A stretch of DNA of 64,000 nucleotides from Kribbella sp. NBC_00382 (GTDB lineage Bacteria > Actinomycetota > Actinomycetes > Propionibacteriales > Kribbellaceae): positions 6,820,001 to 6,884,000 of the forward strand of contig NZ_CP107954.1 of the NCBI RefSeq assembly GCF_036067295.1. Direction: 5' to 3'. The translations under genes and the position numbers were made by a program. Position 1 is the stretch's first letter; every line of letters begins with the position of its first letter. The notes under the pieces are model-generated. The model was not told where the DNA came from. It saw only the letters and a program-made list of their open reading frames with translations, and ran no database searches. This document shows positions 34,282 to 43,022 of this stretch, piece after piece.

Positions 34282-37230
34282 CTACGCGACCGCCGCCGGC
34301 CGGTGATAGCCCGGCAGCAGCTCGTCGACCAAAGCGTCCGTCTCGGCCTCAGGCCCACGCGGTGCGCCGTGCTTGGCCAGCGCCCCGTACATCTGCGCCG
34401 CCACGTTGCCAACGTCCTCCGACGAACCGAAGTGCGCTGCCAGCCGCAGAGTGGCCCGCCAGAGGTCCTCGGAGGCCGGCGAGAAGCTCAGGCCGGTCTG
34501 GAGGGCCGTACGGGCCAGATTGCCGTCGTTGTGGCGAAGGCTGGCCTCAGCGAGGCGTAGAGCGGCGTCGACGACCGACTCGGCCATCTTCCGCTCGACA
34601 CCGGACGCCGCGAGCCACGAGTAGCGGCCTGCGGGCAGGTTGGACCACGACTGACCGTGCACCAAGCTCAGGGCGGTCGACAGCGGACCACGCGGGTCCT
34701 CCATCATCGACGCCTGCTTGGCCAACGTACGGAAGACGTCCCAGTCGACCCGGACGACGCTGCGGTTCAGCAGCCAGCGACCGGACTCGTCGGCGTACAT
34801 GGCGTCCACGCCGACCCAGTTGCGCGTGTGCTCCAGCGCCGCGTTGCGCAGCTCGTCGCTGATGCCGCGCGGCCAGATCGCACCGGCGAGCACGTTCGGG
34901 TGTACGCCGTAGTCCTGGCTGGCCAGGAACGCCACGATCTCCGTCGACAGCGCGACCCGGCCGGGGTCGATCTCGCCGCGGGCGTCCACCTCGACCGGAC
35001 CGAGCAGGTCGATCTCGACCGGCGCGGGCCGGCTGAGATCCGTCGCGGAGAACTCGTACGCGGGCATGTCCAGATCCGCGCGCCGCTTGTCCAGCGCCTC
35101 GGCCTCGGCCACGCCGAACAGGGCAACCAGATCCGCGAACTGGGACGGGTTGATGCTGTGGGCATCGACCTCGAGCCCGAGCAGCCGGCAGACGGCCTGG
35201 TTCTTCTCGTCCACCACGAACCGCCACGGCGAGCTCATCACGTCACCGACGACGACCACCGCGACACAGCGCTTCGGGTCCGAGGCCAGCTTCGCGAGCT
35301 TGGCCTCCTCCTCGGGCGACGGCGGCGCGGAGACGAAGATGATCTCGGCACCCCACAACTGCGGGTCCGGGAAGGCCATCCGCGCGTCGGCGACCGAGGC
35401 GGCGTCGCGCCGCCCACAGGCCTGCACCTGAGCGTCCGTACGCCGGGTCACCTCCCGCAGCGCGTCGTCCAGGCTCACCCAGTAGCTCAGCCGGCTCGGG
35501 GCCAGCGTCGAAAGGTCGTCACCGAAGCCGACCATGCTGATGTGCGCGCCCTCGGACCACTGGTTGGTGGCCAGTTCGGCGGCCAGCGATCCGACGACGT
35601 CGCGCGAGGCGTTGGTGACGCCACCGAAGCTGACGATTCCGTCGGCGGTGTCGAGGTCGACCAGGACCGTCGCGCCGTCGGCGTTGCTGCCCAGGGTGAC
35701 GAGCGTCGGGTACGGAGCGGGCGCGTCTACATCGCCCTCAGGCTGGTACGCACGGCGCAGTACCCAACGGGTGCCGTCGGCAATGGCCTGCCAGGGACCG
35801 GGAGGCGCAGCCTGCGACTCCCCCGGCTCCAGTACCAGCGTCAGCGCCCGATCGGTCACCAGCGCGGCAACCACGGTCGGCATCACCCGGTTGTCCTTGG
35901 TCATCGTCGCGCCCAGCGAGCGCAGCGCGTTGTCGACGAACCGAGCCGTCGGTACGTCGGAAGCCAGCCGCAGCCCGATCTCGGTCTGCCGGTGCCCGGC
36001 CGCCTTGGGACCAGGACCCTGGGCCCAGCCGCGACGACGCTTCAGCGCGATCGCGAGCCCAGCAGCGAGCAGCGTCGCCCCGAGGCCGTAGATGCCAGCC
36101 TGCTGAACGTCGAATCCGCTGTCCGCGGGAGCCTCGGCCTTGGAGCCGATCGGTGCCACAGCGACGCCCGCCTTGTCCGGCGTAGAGGCGTCGACGCCCG
36201 GCTGGACCGTCTTGCCGTCCACATCGACCGACGAGCCCGCTTCTTCCTTCTCGAACCAGCGACTGCCGACGGCATTGCCACCCTGCTCGGCAGTGCGCGT
36301 CTCGCTCGCCGGGTTCGCGGCCGGTTTCTCGGCGGGCTTGACCGCTGGCTTGGCGGCCGGAGTCGTGGTGGTCTTCGCGGCCGGGTGGTGGTCCACGTTG
36401 ACGAGCACGGTGTGCACGCCGGCGCCCTTGGCGTCCGCGGGCAGCCGCACCTGCCAGCCCGGCAGGATCAGGTCCGGGTTCGTCAGCCGACGGCCGTCAG
36501 GCTGCAGCTTGTTGTGGTTGAGGTCGTAGATCTCCTTGTACCGCCGACCCTCACCCAGGTAGCGCTCGGCGATGTCCCACAGGCAGTCGTAGTTGCGCCC
36601 CTGCGGCGGCCGCACCTCGGTGTACTTGACGACCTGACCGGTGTGGTCGTTGTTCGTCCGTACGCCGGTGTGCGTGTGCTTGACAGGCGCGATGCCGATC
36701 TGCACCGAGCTGCGCGGCTCGGTCTGGCGGAAGGCCTCGACCGAGCTGTTGTCGTTGCTCTGGGCAACAGTCACCGAGGTCGGGTTGCCGACGGCCGGTG
36801 CCGTCACCGCGTTCGCGACCGGCAGCGTGACGCTGGCGGCGCCCGCGATCAGCACGACCCCCGCGATCAGCCGGCGGGCCAGCGTCTGCGAGCCCCCGCC
36901 GAGCGGGATCCGTGGCGACAAGCCGTGCCCGCGGATCTCCGCGACAGCCTCCGCGATCAGGCAGATGACGAAGTGCAGCCACGCCACCCAGATGAAGAAG
37001 GCGATGATGCCGATGATCGTCTGCGCGCTCAACTCGTCGAACAGCACATCCCGGTTCGGCACGTGGTCGGGCCACGGCGTACCGAAGAAGGTCAGCAGCA
37101 CGTAGGGAACGCCGCCGACGATCGCAACGATCGCCGCCAGCGAGAACAGGCCTCTCAGCCGGTCGCCGGCCCCTCCGCCCGACCGTTGCGGCAGCCGCGC
37201 GTTCCGCACCGGCTCGCTCGTCTTCACCAT
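34282..37230 (-). CDS. LysM and BTAD-domain membrane protein of the tad locus
   Basis: A 982-residue protein. Membrane helices appear near 25-45 (LFSLAAIVAIVGGVPYVLLT), 65-85 and 120-140. A LysM domain follows (NYDCLWDIAERYLGEGRRYK ... LTNPDLILPGWQVRLP), then a Pro/Ala/Lys-rich spacer and another helix near 385 (GLGATLLAAGLAIALKR). The C-terminal third is a bacterial transcriptional activation domain (IDLLGPVEVDARGEIDPGRV ... NLPAGRYSWLAASGVERKMA). LysM would bind peptidoglycan; BTAD is a helical scaffold related to SARP regulators, but no DNA-binding OmpR-like domain is obvious. It ends the tad operon, 13 bases after the preceding gene. Such fusions recur in actinobacterial tad loci; the job is unknown. 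Confidence 0.78.
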   Translation of the reverse strand: MVKTSEPVRNARLPQRSGGGAGDRLRGLFSLAAIVAIVGGVPYVLLTFFGTPWPDHVPNRDVLFDELSAQTIIGIIAFFIWVAWLHFVICLIAEAVAEIRGHGLSPRIPLGGGSQTLARRLIAGVVLIAGAASVTLPVANAVTAPAVGNPTSVTVAQSNDNSSVEAFRQTEPRSSVQIGIAPVKHTHTGVRTNNDHTGQVVKYTEVRPPQGRNYDCLWDIAERYLGEGRRYKEIYDLNHNKLQPDGRRLTNPDLILPGWQVRLPADAKGAGVHTVLVNVDHHPAAKTTTTPAAKPAVKPAEKPAANPASETRTAEQGGNAVGSRWFEKEEAGSSVDVDGKTVQPGVDASTPDKAGVAVAPIGSKAEAPADSGFDVQQAGIYGLGATLLAAGLAIALKRRRGWAQGPGPKAAGHRQTEIGLRLASDVPTARFVDNALRSLGATMTKDNRVMPTVVAALVTDRALTLVLEPGESQAAPPGPWQAIADGTRWVLRRAYQPEGDVDAPAPYPTLVTLGSNADGATVLVDLDTADGIVSFGGVTNASRDVVGSLAAELATNQWSEGAHISMVGFGDDLSTLAPSRLSYWVSLDDALREVTRRTDAQVQACGRRDAASVADARMAFPDPQLWGAEIIFVSAPPSPEEEAKLAKLASDPKRCVAVVVVGDVMSSPWRFVVDEKNQAVCRLLGLEVDAHSINPSQFADLVALFGVAEAEALDKRRADLDMPAYEFSATDLSRPAPVEIDLLGPVEVDARGEIDPGRVALSTEIVAFLASQDYGVHPNVLAGAIWPRGISDELRNAALEHTRNWVGVDAMYADESGRWLLNRSVVRVDWDVFRTLAKQASMMEDPRGPLSTALSLVHGQSWSNLPAGRYSWLAASGVERKMAESVVDAALRLAEASLRHNDGNLARTALQTGLSFSPASEDLWRATLRLAAHFGSSEDVGNVAAQMYGALAKHGAPRGPEAETDALVDELLPGYHRPAAVA

Positions 37231-37243
37231 CGTCGCCCCTCCC

Positions 37244-38185
37244 TTACCCACCGATTGCCTCAACTTCCTGCACAGGCAGGCGCTGTACTGCGTGAATGTC
37301 GGCCGTGCCGATCGTCTTCCAGTCGGGCCCACCGGTCCAGTAGGCGACCGTCCAGGTGATCGTCAGCTTCACCGTGTACATCCCGTCGGGCTGCTTGGCG
37401 CTCGACCGGGCGTACTTGTGCGAGCAGGTGCTCATCTGGTGGAACGGGTCCGCGTGATCGTCGTACCCGTCGAAGCCGTCGTCGACGCGACCGACGCCCA
37501 TCGCGCAGGCGAACGGCTCGGTACCGTCGCCGGGATCGACCACCATCGAGGTGACCAGCCCGCGCATGGTCAGGTTGTGCGTCGCGTCGTAGAACGCGCT
37601 GTTCAGGTCCGGGTCGCCCTGCTCGGTGTGGAAGATCATCGAGCTCTCGCGGGTGAGCGAGAAGTACGCCGGTACGTTGACCCGGGGCGTGTAGGTCGGC
37701 TTGACCTGCAGCGCCGGATCCGGATAGGTGCTGTCGAACGTCGCCCAGAACTCGTCCATGTACGGCTCTTTACGGCACTGGTCGCGGTCCTGCGCCGAGA
37801 CCGGCGTGATCGCCCGCTCGAGGTGGACGTCCTTGCCACCGTCGACGCTGTTCAGGTTGTAGTCCTCGATACTCACCCGCAGGACCCACTCCTTGCCGGG
37901 CGGCGGTTTGCCGAGCGCGATCCCTTCCGGGATCGGGAAGTCGCGGCAGGGGATGAAGATGTGGTTGCCGAGCCGGTCCTTCCAGGTCGGCGGCGGCGAG
38001 CCGTCACCGAAGTACGCCTGGCCCGAACTGCAGAAGGCGCCGAAGCCGATCGAGTTCACGTACATGCTGCAGACCCGGTCACCCTGGGTGATCGTGTCCG
38101 CGGAGGCGGTCGACGCCGGATAGACCAGCAGCAGTGCGAGCACCGTGGTCAGGGCTATCAGCCCTCGGCTCACTCGGTTGCGCAT
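37244..38185 (-). CDS. Secreted protein of the tad locus, function unknown
   Basis: A 313-residue exported protein. The ATG at 38185 has GGAG upstream and opens a clear signal peptide (VSRGLIALTTVLALLLVYPA, cleavage near STASA-DT). The mature part has six or more Cys and a beta-rich end (GMYTVKLTITWTVAYWTGG) that resembles a PKD/Ig-type domain. It reads VVDPGDGTEPFACAMGVGRV and includes the DGYDDHADPF segment. The frame extends about 120 codons upstream, but that part has no ribosome site and overlaps the promoter region. It lies just before the LysM-BTAD gene and probably works with it. Confidence 0.7.
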   Translation of the reverse strand: MRNRVSRGLIALTTVLALLLVYPASTASADTITQGDRVCSMYVNSIGFGAFCSSGQAYFGDGSPPPTWKDRLGNHIFIPCRDFPIPEGIALGKPPPGKEWVLRVSIEDYNLNSVDGGKDVHLERAITPVSAQDRDQCRKEPYMDEFWATFDSTYPDPALQVKPTYTPRVNVPAYFSLTRESSMIFHTEQGDPDLNSAFYDATHNLTMRGLVTSMVVDPGDGTEPFACAMGVGRVDDGFDGYDDHADPFHQMSTCSHKYARSSAKQPDGMYTVKLTITWTVAYWTGGPDWKTIGTADIHAVQRLPVQEVEAIGG

Positions 38186-38233
38186 CCTCACTCCAGAGTC
38201 TCGATCGGCTACTCGCAGGTTATCTTCAGCCAG

Positions 38234-38246
38234 GGGCATCATGCCC
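38234..38246. promoter_or_regulatory. Palindrome upstream of the secreted protein gene
   Basis: GGGCAT-C-ATGCCC, a perfect 13-base palindrome between a possible minus-strand -10 (TACAAT, 38288-38283) and the start at 38185. It lies in the 110-base gap between the lipoprotein gene and the secreted-protein gene and could be an operator. Confidence 0.3.
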
Positions 38247-38295
38247 GGTGAATTCTGTCCAGTCACGTCATTGCGGAAAACGATTGTATTTCGGA

Positions 38296-38976
38296 CTAGG
38301 CCGGAAAGCGCACAGTTGAACAATTGCTCAGGTTCGCCGGGCCCATTTGGTACGGCAGCCAGCCGAGGCCGGTCCGGATCATGTCGATGGATCGTGCGAC
38401 TCCCTTCGGCGCCGGCACCACCCAGCTTTTCGCCTTCGGGTTCCAGAACTGCGTGGTCTGGGACAGGCAGAGCTTGAGCCGGACCACACCGAGCGGCTGC
38501 GGCGCGGTGCCCATCACCACCACGCTGGCCGGTGGCTTCATCACCCACCCGTTACGTTTCGCCTCCGAGATGTCCTGCGAGGTGTCCGCGTAGAAATACG
38601 CCGGGAAATTGTCCTTGACGATCTCCACGTCCCGGGCGACGAGAGCGCTGAAATAGAGCGGGTAGCTCTTCACGAGGCCTTGGACGGCTTCCTGCGTCGC
38701 GAAGTTCCCTGGTACGACGGTGACCTGGTTGGCCGCGGGCGGTGGGGCGGTGGTGGTCGCCGGGGCCGAGGTCTTGCCGGTGGGCGCCGAGGTGGGGTCG
38801 GCGGACGGAGTACCGCTCAGCGTGACCGTGGGGCGGGTTTCGTCGCCGCCGACGGGCACGGGCATACCGCCGTCGTCTTTGCTGCCGCCGCAGGCGGACA
38901 GCAGCAGGGCTGCGGCCAGCACGGCGGCTGGGGCGCGGAAACGTCGCACGACGGGGGCTCCTCGAAGATCGGTCAT
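38296..38976 (-). CDS. Lipoprotein of the tad locus
   Basis: A 226-residue lipoprotein. The ATG overlaps the stop of the preceding TadG-like gene (ATGA). The signal ends in a lipobox LLLSAC with C29 as the lipidated residue, followed by GGSKDDGG and a Ser/Thr/Pro-rich linker (~45-85). The C-terminal domain (about 90-226) starts NQVTVVPGNFATQEAVQGLV and reads like a small alpha+beta fold in which the phrase LVKSYPLYFSALVARDVEIV stands out; no family is recognised. Two Cys (KLCLSQ, SNCSTV) could pair. Its position suggests a part in pilus assembly outside the membrane. Confidence 0.75.
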   Translation of the reverse strand: MTDLRGAPVVRRFRAPAAVLAAALLLSACGGSKDDGGMPVPVGGDETRPTVTLSGTPSADPTSAPTGKTSAPATTTAPPPAANQVTVVPGNFATQEAVQGLVKSYPLYFSALVARDVEIVKDNFPAYFYADTSQDISEAKRNGWVMKPPASVVVMGTAPQPLGVVRLKLCLSQTTQFWNPKAKSWVVPAPKGVARSIDMIRTGLGWLPYQMGPANLSNCSTVRFPA

Positions 38977-39866
38977 CAGTTGACTCCCGGGGGCAGGGAG
39001 TTCTGCGGTACTTCCGTGGGCACCGAGTTCTGCGGTACTCCGGCAGGCGCGCCGCCGCCTGGCTTGGTTGTCTTCGGCGTCGTCGGCTTCGTCTTCTTCG
39101 TGTCGGTCGGCACCGGCCTGGTCGGCTTCGAGGACGTGGGGGTCGACGGCGGCGTCGTTCCCCCGGTGCCACCCGGAGGCGTCGGGGTGATGCTGGCGCT
39201 GCAGCTGGCCGGGATCGGGAACGGGATCTCCCAGGGCGGGCTCGTCACGCCGATCGTCCAGTTGACCGGGCACGGGATGTCGAGGGTCGGCGGTACGGCG
39301 GTGCTGGTGACGGGAATCTGGCCCGGGCCGTCGGTGCGGCCGCTGACCACGATCGGCGGGATCTTCGGGCTGTCGTCGGCCTTCAGGACGCCCTGCTCCG
39401 CATGCGCCTCGCCGGTGCCGGTGGCGTCGAGGTGGCCGATGCCGACCATGCCGAGGAAGGTCGTCTTGTTGCCGATGACGACCTGGACCTTGAGGCTGTC
39501 GTCGGTCAGCTCGGTGGCGCCGCAGCTCTGGACGGCTTTGTCGTTCTTCGAGACCTCGCCGCAGAAGGCGGCGACCGCGGCGCCGGCCTTGGTGGTGTCG
39601 ATCTTGGCTTCGATGGTGTTCAGCTGGATGGTGGCGGCGCCGACGCGGGCCGCTTCCTGGGCGTAGCCGACCGCGCGGGACTTGGCGCCGAGCTGCCGCC
39701 CGCCGTCGATGACGAGCCCGGCCAGCGTGAAGATCATCACCGCGAGAATCGCCACCGCCGGGCTGAGCGCGCCCCGATGGTTGCCTGGGGCATCTACCCG
39801 GACGAACGCGACGAGGCGAGCCCAGGCGCCGGTACGCCGGACCGCCGGGTCAGGGGGTGTTGCCAT
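38976..39866 (-). CDS. TadG/TadE-like pilus assembly protein
   Basis: A 296-residue protein. The N-terminal membrane segment LSPAVAILAVMIFTLAGLVI (about 34-53) is followed by the typical pseudopilin-like DGGRQLGAKSRAVGYAQEAA. The extracellular part contains two Cys (AFCGEV, QSCGA), then a Pro/Thr/Lys-rich tail ending PQNSLPPGVN that repeats PQNSVPTEVPQNSLP. TadE/F/G proteins are minor pilin-like parts of the Flp pilus machine. It overlaps the TadE gene start region by 17 bases, so the genes are tightly coupled. Confidence 0.75.
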   Translation of the reverse strand: MATPPDPAVRRTGAWARLVAFVRVDAPGNHRGALSPAVAILAVMIFTLAGLVIDGGRQLGAKSRAVGYAQEAARVGAATIQLNTIEAKIDTTKAGAAVAAFCGEVSKNDKAVQSCGATELTDDSLKVQVVIGNKTTFLGMVGIGHLDATGTGEAHAEQGVLKADDSPKIPPIVVSGRTDGPGQIPVTSTAVPPTLDIPCPVNWTIGVTSPPWEIPFPIPASCSASITPTPPGGTGGTTPPSTPTSSKPTRPVPTDTKKTKPTTPKTTKPGGGAPAGVPQNSVPTEVPQNSLPPGVN

Positions 39867-40344
39867 CGCGGACTCCTCGGTAGGGGTCGACGGAGGAGCT
39901 GAAGCGCTTGGTGATGGTGGTGTCGCCGCCGATGCCGAGCAGGCCGAGATCGCGGTAGTTGATCGTGCAGGTCACCTCGACGGACAGCGTCGAGCCGGCC
40001 GCGAAGGCGCTGGTGATGCTGCCGCTCGCGCTGTCCTTGCACGACGTCACCGCCTGCCCCATCGTCCGCGTGACCGCCTCGTCCACCTGCCCCTGCGCAT
40101 CCCCCAGCGACCGCATCTGACTGGCCGACCGAGCCCCGTCCCGCGCCGCGTTCTCCAGCAACGAAGACGTCTGGAAGTACCGCCCACAAGCCAGCAAGAA
40201 CATGAACAGAATGAGCAGGAGAGGCGCCAGAATCACCATCTCCAAAGCCATAGTCCCCCGCTCACCGCGGAAGGCAGGCCGCAGCGCAGCTAGCCGGCCG
40301 CATGCGCGGCAGGCGGCGGCACCACGGGGGCGGGTGGGTGTCAT
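39850..40344 (-). CDS. TadE-like pilin protein (copy 2)
   Basis: A 164-residue TadE-family protein. A basic lead ends in RGERGTMALEMVILAPLLLI, with Glu at the fifth position of the mature start, the prepilin-type pattern. The membrane helix is followed by ACGRYFQTSSLLENAARDGA and an extracellular part with two Cys (SCKDSA, VTCTIN). The ATG at 40344 has a GAGG ribosome site. It overlaps the TadG-like gene downstream by 17 bases and lies 7 bases after another TadE gene. Confidence 0.78.
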   Translation of the reverse strand: MTPTRPRGAAACRACGRLAALRPAFRGERGTMALEMVILAPLLLILFMFLLACGRYFQTSSLLENAARDGARSASQMRSLGDAQGQVDEAVTRTMGQAVTSCKDSASGSITSAFAAGSTLSVEVTCTINYRDLGLLGIGGDTTITKRFSSSVDPYRGVRDGNTP

Positions 40345-40351
40345 GCCTCGC

Positions 40352-40840
40352 TCATTTGTCGTCGGCTTGGAATTGTTCGATGGGGCCGGTGGCGGTGCGG
40401 GTGACGGTGAGTTTGAGGCCGGGGACCAGGGAGATGGTCTCGCCGGTGACGGTGAACGAGACCATGCCCTCGGGCGTGTTGTACGCCGGTGGCTCCACCA
40501 CGGCGTCGCCGAGGGTGTTGCCGCCGAGCTGCTGCGCGTAGGCCTCGATGTCGCCGCGGACCTTCTCACCGATCGCGCTGGTGTAGAGCGGCGGCTGGAC
40601 GAGCCTCAACCGGGAGACCCCTTCCTGCGCCGCGTTCAGCGCGACCGACCGGCCGTACAGCCACAGCGCCGTCTGGATCGAGATGAAGATCAGCGCCAGG
40701 ATCGACGGCGCCAGGATGGCCAGCTCGAGCGAGGACGCACCTCGCTCGGACCGCCTCCGACGCACGCGACCACTGCCCGCCCGGATCCTGCCCGGGCGGC
40801 GGCGCGCACTTCGTTCCCCAGGACGAGGTGACCGCGACAA
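40352..40840 (-). CDS. TadE-like pilin protein (copy 1)
   Basis: A 162-residue TadE-family protein with a very basic lead (ARRRPGRIRAGSGRVRRRRS) before RGASSLELAILAPSILALIF, the prepilin-like segment with conserved Glu. The helix is followed by YGRSVALNAAQEGVSRLRLV. The start appears to be TTG with GAGGC upstream; other in-frame starts are inside the basic lead, so the exact start is open. No Cys is visible in the extracellular part, unlike copy 2. Confidence 0.75.
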   Translation of the reverse strand: MSRSPRPGERSARRRPGRIRAGSGRVRRRRSERGASSLELAILAPSILALIFISIQTALWLYGRSVALNAAQEGVSRLRLVQPPLYTSAIGEKVRGDIEAYAQQLGGNTLGDAVVEPPAYNTPEGMVSFTVTGETISLVPGLKLTVTRTATGPIEQFQADDK

Positions 40841-40844
40841 CGCC

Positions 40845-41084
40845 TCAGCCGTTCTGGATCTCGCCCGTGCGCTTGTCGATCACGCCCCGGACCACCAGAC
40901 CGATGGCGAGTGCCGCGGCGACCAGGATCGCCGAGATGATCGCCCACTCCAGCGCCGACGCACCGAGCTCGTCGCGGGTGCGGGTGCCATTGGCCTTGGC
41001 GGCCGCGCCGCGGGCCCGTTGGGTGTGGGCCCGCGCCAGCGCGTAGCCGACCATCGCGCGCACGAACTGCGTTTCCACGTTCAT
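40845..41084 (-). CDS. Small Flp-like pilin or TadE-type protein
   Basis: A 79-residue protein with ribosome site GGAGGG upstream of the ATG. The first 40 residues are basic and polar (QFVRAMVGYALARAHTQRAR), then comes ELGASALEWAIISAILVAAA with Glu placed as in a prepilin cleavage site, a hydrophobic helix and a short tail (VIDKRTGEIQNG). This is the best candidate for the main Flp pilin. It lies 115 bases after tadC, in a gap that could hold its own promoter or an mRNA-processing site. Confidence 0.72.
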   Translation of the reverse strand: MNVETQFVRAMVGYALARAHTQRARGAAAKANGTRTRDELGASALEWAIISAILVAAALAIGLVVRGVIDKRTGEIQNG

Positions 41085-41199
41085 CCGGTTAACCCTCCGA
41101 AACTCGTTACTTCAGTCCTGAGCCCGATTCGAGCCTCAGTATGCCCTGTACGACGGACACAAAGGCCCGACGGATCCCTGTTCCCTGTGACCGCCATCA

Positions 41200-42120
41200 T
41201 CAACTGCCCAGGATGGCGGCGCCGGCCGGATAGCCGAGGAACAACATGAACGCCGCACACATCACCAGCTGCGCGACGAGCATCGACTGCGACCGCTCGC
41301 CTGCCTTGCCTTCCACATCCGCAAGCTCTTTCCGCCGCAGCGACGCCGCTCGCGCCAGCAGCGAGGCGCGGATCTTCGCACCCTCGTCACCGGCCAGCGC
41401 CAGCGCCGAGGCGAGGTCGCGGAGCTCCTCGACCCCGAGGTCCTCACCCAGCCGCGCCATCGCGTCCCACGGCGTGATGCCGATCAGTCGCGCGTTCGCC
41501 AGTGCCTGCCGGATCCGGGCCATCGCCCAGTGGTCGCCGATCGTGGAGGCCGTCATCAGCGCCTCCGGCAGACCCCGGCCGCCGGCCAGGTTCATCGCGA
41601 CCAGATCCAGGAAGCTGCCGACCACGTGCCGGAAGTCGCGCCGGCGCGCCTCCGCCTCCTGGCGCAGAGCCAGGTCAGGCAGGAAGAACGCGAACGCCAT
41701 CGCGGCCAGCGTGACGATCGCGGGCGTCGCCCCCGGCGCGCTGAACCCCAGCATGGCGAACAGGAACAGCACGAACGGGATGAAGATCAGCGCACCCAAA
41801 GCGAAGAACACCTTGGTCGCGAGCATCGCCGCGAACGGCTGGTTCATCACCGCGAGGTCGCGGCGCAACCGGCCGAAGGTCCAGCCCCGCGCGTTCGCTT
41901 CGGCCTCGAGCCGCTGGCCGAGGGTCTCGCGCGCCCGGTCCACCCCGCCGAGCACCCGCTCCCCCGCCGCGCTCGCGGTCGCCGCGCTGACGTATCCCGA
42001 ACGGCCCGCGTCGATCCGCGCGATCGTCGAGAGCACGTTGGCGCGCGGCCGGATGATCATCCGGATCAGCAGGTAGACACCGAGTCCGACCATCGCTCCC
42101 GTGATGAAGGCGCCGGTCAT
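41200..42120 (-). CDS. tadC: TadC-like inner-membrane platform protein
   Basis: A 306-residue protein of the type II secretion F (GspF) family. Membrane helices are at the N-terminus (FITGAMVGLGVYLLIRMIIR), in the middle (FFALGALIFIPFVLFLFAML, TLAAMAFAFFLPDLAL) and at the end (MLVAQLVMCAAFMLFLGYPA). The F-domain core is RDFRHVVGSFLDLVAMNLAG ... GDHWAMARIRQALANARLIG. It forms the pilus base platform with TadB; the start overlaps the tadB stop by 4 bases. The last residues reach just before a 115-base gap. Confidence 0.85.
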   Translation of the reverse strand: MTGAFITGAMVGLGVYLLIRMIIRPRANVLSTIARIDAGRSGYVSAATASAAGERVLGGVDRARETLGQRLEAEANARGWTFGRLRRDLAVMNQPFAAMLATKVFFALGALIFIPFVLFLFAMLGFSAPGATPAIVTLAAMAFAFFLPDLALRQEAEARRRDFRHVVGSFLDLVAMNLAGGRGLPEALMTASTIGDHWAMARIRQALANARLIGITPWDAMARLGEDLGVEELRDLASALALAGDEGAKIRASLLARAASLRRKELADVEGKAGERSQSMLVAQLVMCAAFMLFLGYPAGAAILGS

Positions 42121-43022
42121 CCGCCCACCACCTCCATCCGCTCGTCGCCACTGCGGGCAGCCCGCCGGTCGTCACTGCGGATCAGGAACCGATCCGGTAC
42201 TTCGATCTTCGCCAGCTTGCGCAGCCAGACCAGCCCCACGGCGTACAGGGCGATCACGATGAACAGCACGAACTGGCCGATGAAACTCGTGTAGGGCGAG
42301 ACGTAGGTCGGGTTGAACAGGATCAGCGCGGCGGCCACCAGCAGCGTGATCGCCACGACGACCTGCACGCTTCGGCGGGTCGACCGGCGCTCGGCCGCGA
42401 CCTTCCGGCGGACGTCGAGCTCCTCACGGGCCGAATCGGCCAAGGCGCTCAGCACCTCGCGCAGACCTGGTCCGCGCAGTCGGGCGTTCAGTACGAGCGC
42501 CGCCACGATCAGGTCTGCCGACGGGTCGTCCAGGTCGTCCGCGAACCGCATCAGTGCCGAGGGCAACGGTTCGCGGATCCGGAGCCGGTCGACCAGCAAG
42601 TTCAGGCCCGGCTTGATCGCCGGCGCCGCGTTGATCGCAGTCGCCGGGATGGCCTGCTCCAGGCCGACCGCACCGGCGATCGTGTCGCGCAGCGCCTCGG
42701 TCCAGGTGGCCAACGCCTCCAGTCGCTCGATCGCGCGCCGCTCTTCCCCGGTACCACCGAAGAACCGGTCGGCCAGCGCGGCCAGCAGCCCAAGGGCCGC
42801 CGCCAGTACCAGCCAGTGGGTCACCACGAGGACGATCAGCCCGACGCCAAGCCCGGTGCCGAGCCGGATCAGTTGCTTGCGGCCCTCAACGCTCCCGCCC
42901 CGCCGGAACAGCGACGGGGTCGACTCGCGCGGCGTAGTACCGCGGATGGCGACGATCAGCAGCAGGATCGCGCCACCGACGACGGCGCCGCAGAGGAGGG
43001 ACAACAGGGTTTCGTTGCTCAT
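42117..43022 (-). CDS. tadB: TadB-like inner-membrane platform protein
   Basis: A 301-residue GspF-family protein paired with tadC. The ATG at 43022 overlaps the CpaF stop (ATGA) and begins MSNETLLSLLCGAVVGGAIL, the first helix. The F-domain core is LEALATWTEALRDTIAGAVG ... RIREPLPSALMRFADDLDDP, and the C-terminal helices are VQVVVAITLLVAAALILFNP and FIGQFVLFIVIALYAVGLVW. It is expected to convert ATPase motion into pilin insertion in the membrane. Confidence 0.85.
   Translation of the reverse strand: MSNETLLSLLCGAVVGGAILLLIVAIRGTTPRESTPSLFRRGGSVEGRKQLIRLGTGLGVGLIVLVVTHWLVLAAALGLLAALADRFFGGTGEERRAIERLEALATWTEALRDTIAGAVGLEQAIPATAINAAPAIKPGLNLLVDRLRIREPLPSALMRFADDLDDPSADLIVAALVLNARLRGPGLREVLSALADSAREELDVRRKVAAERRSTRRSVQVVVAITLLVAAALILFNPTYVSPYTSFIGQFVLFIVIALYAVGLVWLRKLAKIEVPDRFLIRSDDRRAARSGDERMEVVGG

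Noticed and set aside
34263..34293. Short direct repeat GTACTACGCGAC at the end of the LysM-BTAD gene
   Set aside because: Only two copies 20 bases apart, no associated mobile gene; probably a local slip of no function.
37231..37332. Longer start of the LysM-BTAD gene at 37332
   Set aside because: It would overlap the preceding gene by 89 bases; the ATG at 37230 has GGGAGGGG upstream and starts the conserved part.
34657..37359. Plus-strand open frame of 900 codons opposite the LysM-BTAD gene
   Set aside because: It is the antisense shadow; the text is Arg/His/Gln-rich with no recognisable domain, and the minus-strand gene has LysM, BTAD and membrane helices.
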